This document shows, one piece after another, positions 1 to 7,741 of a DNA stretch of 64,000 nucleotides. Below the pieces are notes generated by a model, which was not told the DNA's origin, ran no database searches, and worked only from the letters and a program-made list of their open reading frames with translations. The stretch covers positions 1,438,501 to 1,502,500 of the forward strand of contig NZ_CP092480.1 of NCBI RefSeq assembly GCF_022429645.1. Reading direction: 5' to 3'. Source of the DNA: Lutibacter sp. A80 (GTDB taxonomy: Bacteria; Bacteroidota; Bacteroidia; Flavobacteriales; Flavobacteriaceae). Position 1 is the first letter of the stretch. Each line of letters begins with the position of its first letter. The position numbers and the translations under genes are program-made.

Positions 1-678
1 GCTGAAATTCAAAATACAGTTGAAAGTCATTCTGGCAAATTGTTTTCTTTTGGAATTACTGTAATTGTTATTGGTATATTACTTTCAATTTTCCAACAGT
101 TTGTTGGTATTAACGTGGTATTATATTACGCTCCAGAAATTTTTAAAAGTATGGGTTCTGGAACCGATACAGCTTTGTTACAAACAATAATAGTTGGTGC
201 TGTTAATTTATTATTTACAGTATTAGCAATTTTAACTGTGGATAAATATGGAAGAAAACCATTAATGATTGTTGGAGCAGCTGGTATGGCAATATCAATG
301 TTTGCATTAGGTACAACCTTTTTTATGGAATCCGTTGGAATAGGCGCATTAATATTTATGTTAATTTATGTAGCAAGTTTTGCAATGAGTTGGGGACCTG
401 TTTGTTGGGTGTTATTGTCTGAGATTTTTCCGAATAAAATTCGTGGAAAAGCGTTAGCAGTTGCCGTAGCAGCGCAATGGATTTCTAATTATTTAGTTTC
501 TTGGACATTCCCAATGATGGATAAAAACACGTATTTATTAGAAAAATTCAATCACGGTTTTGCCTATTGGATTTACGGTGTAATGGGCGTATTGGCAATG
601 GTGTTGGTTTGGAAATTTGTTCCAGAAACAAAAGGAAAAACTTTAGAAGAAATGGAGAAAATTTGGTTGAAAAAATAG
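1..678 (+). CDS. Sugar-porter MFS transporter, C-terminal part (5' cut by window edge)
   Basis: This frame is open from the first base, so the start lies outside the window; about 225 C-terminal residues remain. They contain about six hydrophobic segments, which fits the second half of a 12-helix major facilitator. Motifs typical of the sugar porter (XylE/GLUT) family are visible: DKYGRKPLM after a helix, GPVCWVLLSEIFPNKIRGKA, and PETKGKTLEEME near the C-terminus. The likely role is inner-membrane sugar/proton symport; the substrate cannot be read from this half. It is followed at once by a strong hairpin terminator, so it ends its transcription unit. The family call is solid and the substrate is unknown. 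Confidence 0.9.
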   Translation, partial: AEIQNTVESHSGKLFSFGITVIVIGILLSIFQQFVGINVVLYYAPEIFKSMGSGTDTALLQTIIVGAVNLLFTVLAILTVDKYGRKPLMIVGAAGMAISMFALGTTFFMESVGIGALIFMLIYVASFAMSWGPVCWVLLSEIFPNKIRGKALAVAVAAQWISNYLVSWTFPMMDKNTYLLEKFNHGFAYWIYGVMGVLAMVLVWKFVPETKGKTLEEMEKIWLKK

Positions 679-684
679 TTTTCT

Positions 685-716
685 AAAAAAACTCCTCAAA
701 ATTGAGGAGTTTTTTA
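685..716 (+). terminator. Rho-independent terminator after the sugar porter gene
   Basis: An inverted repeat with arms of about 14 bases (aaaaaactcctcaa / ttgaggagtttttt) separated by two bases lies 7 bases after the stop codon and ends in a T run. The A run on the other side makes it potentially bidirectional. Confidence 0.85.
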
Positions 717-835
717 GACGTATAAACTATAGTACTGTTAATTTAATCCTTAGTAAAACTGGTCTTTTCTTTAAAAAAGAAACTCTTAATTTAGTCTAAA
801 ATTACAATATCTAATTCTTTTTTACTTATAAAAGC

Positions 836-866
836 AAAAAAAAACCTCAACGAAAGTTGAGGTTTT
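836..866 (-). terminator. Terminator downstream of rpmE2
   Basis: Arms aaaacctcaac and gttgaggtttt enclose a GAAA loop. On the minus strand the stem is followed by a long T run (836-840 and the stem base). It sits about 20 bases past the rpmE2 stop codon. Confidence 0.85.
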
Positions 867-887
867 AAATATTTTTAATCTAAAATA

Positions 888-1139
888 TTACTTTTTAAAT
901 TTAGCATATTTAGATTTGAACTTGTCAATACGTCCTGCAGTATCTATTAATTTAGATTTACCAGTGTAGAAAGGATGTGAACTCCTTGAAATTTCTAATT
1001 TTACTAAAGGATATTCAACACCATCTACATCTAAAGTTTCTTTAGTATTTACTGTTGAACGAGTTAAAAATACATCATCATTAGACATATCTTTAAATGC
1101 TACCATTCTATAATTTTCTGGGTGTATACCTTTTCTCAT
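888..1139 (-). CDS. rpmE2: 50S ribosomal protein L31 type B
   Basis: An 83-residue basic protein beginning [17 protein letters not shown] and containing [20 protein letters not shown], which are the signatures of bacterial L31. It has no cysteines, so it is the zinc-independent type B form. It is a structural component of the large ribosomal subunit at the intersubunit bridge. It is a single-gene unit: a good promoter lies upstream (1179-1208) and a hairpin terminator downstream. Length is normal for the family. Confidence 0.97.
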   Translation of the reverse strand: MRKGIHPENYRMVAFKDMSNDDVFLTRSTVNTKETLDVDGVEYPLVKLEISRSSHPFYTGKSKLIDTAGRIDKFKSKYAKFKK

Positions 1140-1178
1140 CGTAAACTCGTTTTAATGCTGTTTTTATTTTTAAGACTG

Positions 1179-1208
1179 CAAATTTAACTATATTTTTGAA
1201 ACTTCAAA
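1179..1208 (-). promoter_or_regulatory. Bacteroidota-type promoter of rpmE2
   Basis: On the minus strand TTTG (1208-1205) is followed after 18 bases by TAAATTTG (1186-1179). This matches the Bacteroidota -33/-7 consensus TTTG-N19-TAnnTTTG with spacing one short. It lies about 40 bases before the rpmE2 start codon. Confidence 0.75.
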
Positions 1209-1258
1209 CAAATAATTTATTTTATTTACATAAAAATTATAAATATTTAAACAAAGTT

Positions 1259-2296
1259 ATGAAATATAGGTCAATATTAGTTTTTTTAGCTGTTCTTTTT
1301 TTAGTTTCTTGTAAAAGTGAGTACAAATTTATTTTAAATAGTCCTCAAAAAATACAAAGTAATCAAGAACTAACTATTTCAATATCAGAAAAAGGTAACA
1401 AGCCAATAGATTCAGTTCACTTTTCAATCGGTTCTAAAAAAATTGAAAGTAACAACAACACTTCTTCAACTATAAAAGTTAACGATTTTAAATTAGGAAA
1501 ACACACTGTTACTGCCATTGTATTTTTTGAAGGTAAAACAAAAAAAATAACAAAACCTGTTTATTTTATGGCAGATTCATCTCCTGAAATTTATACTTAT
1601 AAAATTATAAATACTTACCCACACGATAAAAATGCGTTTACACAAGGATTGGAGTATTATAATGGTTTTTTATATGAAGGAACAGGTCGTAAAGGTCAAT
1701 CTTACATTAGAAAAGTTGAATTAGAGACTGGTAAAGTACTTCAACAAAAAGATTTAGATGCAAAGTATTTTGGTGAAGGTGTTACAATTTTAAATAACAA
1801 AATTCATCAATTAACTTGGCAAGGTGGTATTGGTATTGTGTATGATTTAGATACTTTTGAAAAAGAAAAAGAATTTAAGTATACCAAAAGCCTTCAAGGT
1901 TGGGGTTTTGCAAATAATGGTAAACAATTATTAAAAACAGATGGTACAGAACGTATTTGGTTTTTAAATCCTGAAACTTTTATAGAGGAAAGTTATATAG
2001 AAGCTTACACCAATAAAAGAAAAGTTGAAAACCTTAACGAATTAGAATATATTAATGGATTGATTTATGCCAATATTTGGCAACAAAACTCAATTTTAAT
2101 TATAAATCCAAAAAATGGAAAAGTTGAAGGTGTTGCAGATTTAGATGGTTTAAAAACAGAAATTTTAAAAGAACAAAACCTAGTTGATAGCGATGAGGTT
2201 TTAAATGGAATTGCGTACGACAAAGAAAATAATCGCTTATTTGTAACAGGTAAACATTGGGCTAAATTATTTGAAATTGAATTGATAAAAAAATAG
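1259..2296 (+). CDS. Glutaminyl-peptide cyclotransferase (glutamine cyclotransferase family), lipoprotein
   Basis: A 345-residue protein. I chose the ATG at 1259 over an upstream TTG at 1196 because it opens directly into a lipoprotein signal peptide (MKYRSILVFLAVLFLVSC, lipidated Cys18). After a short N-terminal beta domain, residues from about 120 on match the bacterial/plant-type glutamine cyclotransferase beta-propeller (PF05096): NTYPHDKNAFTQGLEY, FGEGVTILNNKIHQLTWQ, and a late LNGIAYD. The family converts N-terminal glutamine to pyroglutamate. Lipidation places it in the periplasm or outer membrane. Every signal-peptidase-I-type secreted protein in this window has Gln as its predicted mature first residue, so there are many candidate substrates. 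It is followed at 36 bases by an unrelated lipoprotein gene. Confidence 0.9.
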   Translation: MKYRSILVFLAVLFLVSCKSEYKFILNSPQKIQSNQELTISISEKGNKPIDSVHFSIGSKKIESNNNTSSTIKVNDFKLGKHTVTAIVFFEGKTKKITKPVYFMADSSPEIYTYKIINTYPHDKNAFTQGLEYYNGFLYEGTGRKGQSYIRKVELETGKVLQQKDLDAKYFGEGVTILNNKIHQLTWQGGIGIVYDLDTFEKEKEFKYTKSLQGWGFANNGKQLLKTDGTERIWFLNPETFIEESYIEAYTNKRKVENLNELEYINGLIYANIWQQNSILIINPKNGKVEGVADLDGLKTEILKEQNLVDSDEVLNGIAYDKENNRLFVTGKHWAKLFEIELIKK

Positions 2297-2332
2297 GTTC
2301 TTTAAATTATTATATTTTTTAAAACAAAATTA

Positions 2333-3856
2333 ATGCGTTATTTCATATCTTTTTTAATTATAGCAACCTTACTAATTACAGCTTCTTGTAGAAAAGACTT
2401 TGGCGCAGATTTAAGTACTGGAAATTTATCTTTTTCTAAAGATACTGTGTTTTTAGACACCGTTTTTACTAATATTGGCTCAAGTACCTATAATTTAAAA
2501 GTATATAATAAAAGTAACAAAAACATCTACGTGCCTTCAATAAAATTAGGTTATGCAGAAAATTCTAGTTACAGATTAAATGTTGACGGTGTTTCAGGTA
2601 AAGTTTTTGAAGATATCGAGATTTTAGCAAAAGACAGTATTTATATTTTTATTGAAACTACTATTAACTACAATCAAATTACAAGCCCAATTTATCAAGA
2701 TGAAATTATTTTTGATACTGGAGAAAATTTACAAAAAGTCTCTTTAATAACATTGGTAAAAGATGCTCATTTTTTATACCCTTCAAAAAATGCGAACGGT
2801 TTAACCGAAACCATTACAACAGGTTTAGATTCTAATGGAGAAGCTATTAAAATTAATGGTTTTTATTTAGATAACAACACCACTTTTACCAACCAAAAAC
2901 CATATGTAATTTACGGCTATTGCGCAGTTCCAGAAAATAAAACACTAACAATAGAAGCTGGTGCTAATATTTATTTTCATTCAAATTCTGGAATTATTAT
3001 CAATAAAAATGCTACTTTAATTGTTGAAGGTGAACTAAATAACCAAGTAACATTTAAAGGAGATAGATTAGAATCTGAATTTAATAATATTCCAGGACAA
3101 TGGGGAGCAATTTGGCTGCGTGCTGGCAGTAAAAATAATGTAATAAGTAATGTAACTATAAAAAATGCAACTGCAGGAATTATTGTAGATTCCATTGGAA
3201 GCAACAACGCTCCTACTTTAACTATAAAAAACACCCAAATTTACAATAGCGCAAACTATGGTATTTTAGCTAGAGAAACCAATATTGAGGGTGAAAATTT
3301 AGTAATAAATAATAGCGGACAAGCTTCTTTAGCTTGTACTATTGGCGGAACTTATAATTTTACACATGCCACTTTTACAAATTTCTGGAATACTAGTTTA
3401 CGCCAATACCCAAGTGTATTAATCAATAATTATTATACATATATCAGCAACAGTGGAGAGCAAATTACTGAAACTAAAGATTTACATGCTGCAAACTTTA
3501 CAAATTGTATTATTGATGGTAATTCTAATATTGAATTAATTTTAGATAAAGTTGAAGGAAGTATATTTAACTATTCATTTAAAAACAATTTAATAAAATT
3601 TAATGATTACAATCAAAGTTATAAAGACATCATTCAATATGATTTTGAAAACACAAATCACTATGAAAATAACATTTTAAATGGCAATTCAGACTTTAAA
3701 TCTACCAATAGTAATCAATTAATTATTGGCGAAAATTCCGATGCAATTAAAAATGCAAACCTCCAAGGAAGCGCTCTAGTCCCTTACGATATTTTAGGTG
3801 AACTAAGAACTTCTCCGTCAGATATTGGAGCGTACCAACATATTAATTTTAATTAA
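2333..3856 (+). CDS. Lipoprotein with right-handed beta-helix repeats, function unknown
   Basis: A 507-residue protein starting with a lipoprotein signal (MRYFISFLIIATLLITASC, Cys19). An N-terminal region (about 25-150) contains FSKDTVFLDTVFTNIGSSTY, a segment that looks like an Ig-like domain. From about residue 190 it has short irregular repeats rich in N, T, I and G (for example NNVISNVTIKNATAGIIV, NTQIYNSANYGILARE), typical of a right-handed parallel beta-helix. It ends SDIGAYQH, a common end of such proteins in Bacteroidota. I cannot assign a substrate or reaction. It is co-directional with the preceding cyclotransferase gene and may be cotranscribed with it. Confidence 0.8.
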   Translation: MRYFISFLIIATLLITASCRKDFGADLSTGNLSFSKDTVFLDTVFTNIGSSTYNLKVYNKSNKNIYVPSIKLGYAENSSYRLNVDGVSGKVFEDIEILAKDSIYIFIETTINYNQITSPIYQDEIIFDTGENLQKVSLITLVKDAHFLYPSKNANGLTETITTGLDSNGEAIKINGFYLDNNTTFTNQKPYVIYGYCAVPENKTLTIEAGANIYFHSNSGIIINKNATLIVEGELNNQVTFKGDRLESEFNNIPGQWGAIWLRAGSKNNVISNVTIKNATAGIIVDSIGSNNAPTLTIKNTQIYNSANYGILARETNIEGENLVINNSGQASLACTIGGTYNFTHATFTNFWNTSLRQYPSVLINNYYTYISNSGEQITETKDLHAANFTNCIIDGNSNIELILDKVEGSIFNYSFKNNLIKFNDYNQSYKDIIQYDFENTNHYENNILNGNSDFKSTNSNQLIIGENSDAIKNANLQGSALVPYDILGELRTSPSDIGAYQHINFN

Positions 3857-3946
3857 AACAATATCCCTTTTTTTAATTGATATTTTAAAAACTGTATTTT
3901 TACAAAATATATCACAATAAACATATAGCTATTTATTTAAATAAAT

Positions 3947-4627
3947 ATGAAAAATATAATAATTACTGGAACAAGTCGCGGTATTGGATTTGAATTAGCA
4001 CAACTATTTGCTAAAAACAATTACAATGTACTTGCTTTATCTAGAAACGCTGCTCCTTTAAACACCTTAAATCTCAAAAATATTACAACACTTTCTGTTG
4101 ATTTATCTAATGAAAATGATTTAAATAAAGTAACAAACTTTGTAAATACCAACTGGAAAAATGTAGATATTTTAATTAATAATGCAGGAAAATTAGTAAA
4201 CAAACCTTTTGAAAAAATTACAAGCACAGACTTTTTAGAAGTGTACAAAGTAAATGTTTTTGCAGTTGCAGAATTAACAAAACAATTAATTCCATTTTTA
4301 AACAAAGGCAGTCACGTTGTTAATATTAGTAGTATTGGTGGAGTTTTAGGAAGTGTAAAATTTCCTGGTTTAGCAGCTTACAGCTCTTCAAAAGGAGCTC
4401 TGTTAACACTAACAGAAGTATTAGCTGAAGAATATAAAGAACAACAAATCTCTTTTAATGCTATTGCTTTAGGAGCAGTACAAACAGAAATGTTAGAAGA
4501 AGCATTTCCTGGTTATAAAGCGCCAGTTACAGCAGTAGAAATGGCCGATTATATTTATAATTTTGCTTTAACTGGAAATAAATTTTATAATGGAAAAATT
4601 TTGCAAGTTTCATCTACAACTCCTTAA
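3947..4627 (+). CDS. SDR-family NAD(P)-dependent oxidoreductase
   Basis: A 226-residue classical short-chain dehydrogenase. The cofactor glycine motif TGTSRGIG is at 7-14, NNAG is near residue 77, a catalytic Ser lies in NISSIGG near 132, and the YxxxK pair is Tyr145/Lys149 in AAYSSSKG. It is cytoplasmic; the substrate is not predictable. It is first in a tight rightward run with a SprT-like gene (3-base gap), manC and a DUF389 gene. Confidence 0.93.
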   Translation: MKNIIITGTSRGIGFELAQLFAKNNYNVLALSRNAAPLNTLNLKNITTLSVDLSNENDLNKVTNFVNTNWKNVDILINNAGKLVNKPFEKITSTDFLEVYKVNVFAVAELTKQLIPFLNKGSHVVNISSIGGVLGSVKFPGLAAYSSSKGALLTLTEVLAEEYKEQQISFNAIALGAVQTEMLEEAFPGYKAPVTAVEMADYIYNFALTGNKFYNGKILQVSSTTP

Positions 4628-4630
4628 TTT

Positions 4631-5230
4631 ATGATTCAAAAGCTTTCAAAATATATCCCAGAAAATGCTTTAATATTGGTTCAAGAAATTCTTGAAGAAC
4701 ATCCATTAGTTATTAAAATAGTTAAAGAAAGAGCCACAAAACACGGCGATTTTAAAAGAACTATTGATAGCAAAGTTGAAATAACAATTAATAACAACTT
4801 AAATCAATACCATTTTTTAATAACATTAATTCATGAATTAGCACATTTTGTAACTTTTAAAAAATACAAACGCATAAAACCACATGGTATTGAGTGGAAA
4901 AGAAACTTTCAACATTTAATGTTACCGTTTTTAAATCCGGAAATTTTCCCAGAAGATTTGCTTCCATTGTTAGCTAATTACTTAATAAATCCTAAAGCTA
5001 GTACTGGATCCGATGTAAATTTAATGCAAGCTTTAAATAAGTATGATGATAATTCGGGAAAGAGCTTTATATTTGAATTACCACATGGCAGTATGTTTTT
5101 ATTTAAAAATAAAATCTACAAAAAAGGGAATATTAGAAGAACAAGATATGAATGTGTTGAAATGAAAAGTAAAAAAACTTATTTATTCAACAAAAATGCA
5201 GCAGTAGAAATAATAGAACACAATGAATAA
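4631..5230 (+). CDS. SprT-like zinc-binding domain protein
   Basis: A 199-residue protein with the gluzincin-like motif HELAH (His68, Glu69, His72) and a third possible ligand, His85, in KPHGIEWKRNF; this is the SprT-like arrangement. The C-terminal part (about 135-199) is beta-rich with GSMFLFKNKIYKKGN and YECVEMKSKKTYLFN, as in bacterial SprT-like proteins whose C-terminal domain replaces the zinc ribbon. A cytoplasmic metalloprotease-like role is inferred from family resemblance; activity is unproven. The stop overlaps the manC start by 8 bases. Confidence 0.88.
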   Translation: MIQKLSKYIPENALILVQEILEEHPLVIKIVKERATKHGDFKRTIDSKVEITINNNLNQYHFLITLIHELAHFVTFKKYKRIKPHGIEWKRNFQHLMLPFLNPEIFPEDLLPLLANYLINPKASTGSDVNLMQALNKYDDNSGKSFIFELPHGSMFLFKNKIYKKGNIRRTRYECVEMKSKKTYLFNKNAAVEIIEHNE

Positions 5231-6299
5231 AAACTATTACGCAGTTATTATGGCTGGTGGAATTGGCTCTCGATTTTGGCCAATAAGCACCAATAAATTA
5301 CCTAAACAATTTCATGACATTTTAGGTACAGGAAACTCTTTAATTCAACAAACATATAATCGATTTGACTCTTTAATTCCAACAGAAAATATATTAATTG
5401 CTACCAATAAAAAATATAAAAAATTAGTAAAAAAACATTTACCAACTATTGCATCTAATCAAATTTTATTAGAGCCTGCAATGCAAAACACTGCACCATG
5501 TATTTTATATAGTGCTCTTAAAATCTACAATAAAAACCCAGATGGAATTATGATAGTTGCACCATCTGACCATTATATTGAAAACGAACAAGAATTTATT
5601 TCAAACGTTAAAACCACGTTTGAATTTTGTTCAAAAAACGACTTTTTACTAACACTTGGTATCAAACCAACCAATCCAAATACAGGCTATGGATATATTA
5701 AGTTTAACAAAACAGATACAGCTATAAAAGAAGTTCTTAATTTCACTGAAAAACCTAATATAGAAACAGCAGAAGAATTTTTAAACAGTGGTGATTACCT
5801 TTGGAATGCAGGTATTTTTATTTGGAGTGTTAAAAGTATTTTAAAAGCATTTGAAACTTATCTACCCGAAATGCACCAACTATTTTCTAAAGGCAATAAT
5901 AATTATAATACAGCTTCAGAAAACAATTTTATTGAAGAAAATTATTCAAAATCTCAAAAAATATCTATAGACTTTGGAATTATGGAAAAAGCAAACAATG
6001 TTTGTGTACTTCCAACAGATTTTGGATGGAACGACTTAGGTACTTGGAGTTCCTTACAGGAAAAACTAAAAGCAGATGAAAACCAAAACACTTCTATTGG
6101 CGGAGAAGTTATTTTTAAAAACGCTAAAGGGAATATAGTTAGAACACAAAATAATAAAAAAGTTGTAATTAAAGGTTTAAATGACTTTATTGTAGTGGAA
6201 AAAAAAGATGTGCTACTAATTTACCCAAAAGATAAAGAACAAGAAATAAAAGAAGTAAGTGCTGAAGTTCAATCCAAATTTGGAGATAAATTTGTTTAA
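5223..6299 (+). CDS. manC: Mannose-1-phosphate guanylyltransferase
   Basis: A 358-residue nucleotidyltransferase. The N-terminal signature GGIGSRFWPISTNKLPKQF (about 11-29) is the GDP-mannose pyrophosphorylase form of the sugar-nucleotidyltransferase motif, and FTEKP follows near 180. It makes GDP-mannose from mannose 1-phosphate and GTP for glycan synthesis. It is the short form and lacks the phosphomannose isomerase domain of long ManC proteins. It overlaps the SprT-like gene by 8 bases and is 11 bases from the DUF389 gene. Confidence 0.93.
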   Translation: MNKNYYAVIMAGGIGSRFWPISTNKLPKQFHDILGTGNSLIQQTYNRFDSLIPTENILIATNKKYKKLVKKHLPTIASNQILLEPAMQNTAPCILYSALKIYNKNPDGIMIVAPSDHYIENEQEFISNVKTTFEFCSKNDFLLTLGIKPTNPNTGYGYIKFNKTDTAIKEVLNFTEKPNIETAEEFLNSGDYLWNAGIFIWSVKSILKAFETYLPEMHQLFSKGNNNYNTASENNFIEENYSKSQKISIDFGIMEKANNVCVLPTDFGWNDLGTWSSLQEKLKADENQNTSIGGEVIFKNAKGNIVRTQNNKKVVIKGLNDFIVVEKKDVLLIYPKDKEQEIKEVSAEVQSKFGDKFV

Positions 6300-6310
6300 A
6301 CTATTTAATC

Positions 6311-7741
6311 ATGGAAACTGAAAACACCAATCAACAAAGTAACAATACTAATTCAAATACACCTCCAGAAAACGATTTTAAAGGAGTTTGGCTTAGTATT
6401 ACGCAATTCTTACACAGTATTCTAGATATTAGAAATGATACTGATAAAAAAGGAACCATTGAAGATATAAAAGAAAATATTTCAATGAAAGGTCACAATG
6501 CTTGGGTATTGGTTTTTTCAATATTAATTGCCTCTATTGGATTAAATGTAAGTTCTTCTGCTGTAGTAATTGGAGCAATGCTTATCTCTCCTTTAATGGG
6601 ACCAATTTTAGGAATTGGGTTATCTATTGGTATTAATGACATTGATACTTTAAGACGTTCTTTAATAAATTTAGGAGTTATGGTTGGGTTGAGTTTAGCA
6701 ACCTCTACAATGTTTTTTATTTTTCCGATATTTCAAAGTGAAACTCCTGAAATATTGGCCAGAACTGCTCCAGATGTAAGAGATGTTTTTATTGCAATTT
6801 CGGGTGGTTTAGCTTTAATAATTGCCCTTAGTAGACGTAGTAAACAAACAAACACAATTGCAGGTGTTGCAATTGCTACTGCATTAATGCCTCCTTTATG
6901 TACTGCAGGTTATGGACTTGCAACATGGAATTTAAGTTATTTTGGAGGTGCAATGTTTCTGTTTACTATAAACACTATTTTTATTGCATTAGCCACTTTT
7001 GTAATTGTTAAATTTTTAGGCTTTCCAATGCTAAAATACATTAACTCTGCAAAAAGAAAACGTATTGCCACCACAGCTTCAACAGTAGCTCTTATAGTTT
7101 TCTCAGGAAGTATTTACCTATTTTTTAACCTATTTCAAGAAAATCAATTTAAACAAGCTGTAGAAAATTTAATAAATGATATTAAAGGAAATGGTATTAG
7201 TATTATTGATGAAAAAGATGAAAACATAGACTATCATAACAAAAAGGTTAAAATATATGTTTATGGAAATAAACTAACCAACGATGAAATTAAACTATGG
7301 AATGAAAAATTAAAAGACTACGGACTTGAAGGAACACAACTCGACTTTCAACAAGGAGAAGATGATTCTGACATTAGACATGAGGTTCAAAACTTGACAG
7401 ATTTATATGTGCAAAATCAAAAAATAATTTCATCTAGAGATCAGACAGTAAAGGAGAAAGAAGACAAAATTAAATTACTTACATCTCAAATAAATAAATA
7501 TCAAGCTGCTGAAATTCCGTTTATACAAATAAGTAAAGAAGCGCAAATAAATTATGCAGGTTTAGAACATTTAAGCTATGCAAAATTAATACATACTAAC
7601 TTTAACAGTGTAGATACAATTACCGTTTTTAACGCTCGATGGAATGATTCTATTCAAAACATACCCAACAAACAACTTGTGCTTAAAAAATGGCTTAAAA
7701 CACGTTTAAATTTAGATACTTTACAGTTAAATAATAATTAA
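6311..7741 (+). CDS. DUF389 family membrane protein
   Basis: A 476-residue protein. After a hydrophilic N-terminus (about 1-60), roughly six hydrophobic segments (about 65-280) contain the DUF389/TIGR00341 signatures SSSAVVIGAMLISPLMGPIL and ATALMPPLCTAGYGLA. The C-terminal third is soluble, with a coiled-coil-like stretch around 370-395. It is an inner-membrane protein of unknown function, last gene of the SDR-SprT-manC run. Its stop overlaps the convergent TonB receptor stop by 4 bases. Confidence 0.92.
   Translation: METENTNQQSNNTNSNTPPENDFKGVWLSITQFLHSILDIRNDTDKKGTIEDIKENISMKGHNAWVLVFSILIASIGLNVSSSAVVIGAMLISPLMGPILGIGLSIGINDIDTLRRSLINLGVMVGLSLATSTMFFIFPIFQSETPEILARTAPDVRDVFIAISGGLALIIALSRRSKQTNTIAGVAIATALMPPLCTAGYGLATWNLSYFGGAMFLFTINTIFIALATFVIVKFLGFPMLKYINSAKRKRIATTASTVALIVFSGSIYLFFNLFQENQFKQAVENLINDIKGNGISIIDEKDENIDYHNKKVKIYVYGNKLTNDEIKLWNEKLKDYGLEGTQLDFQQGEDDSDIRHEVQNLTDLYVQNQKIISSRDQTVKEKEDKIKLLTSQINKYQAAEIPFIQISKEAQINYAGLEHLSYAKLIHTNFNSVDTITVFNARWNDSIQNIPNKQLVLKKWLKTRLNLDTLQLNNN

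Noticed and set aside
1..678. The sugar porter fragment as part of the maltodextrin locus
   Set aside because: It is more than 24 kb from the locus and ends at its own terminator; there is no sequence link to the LacI sites.
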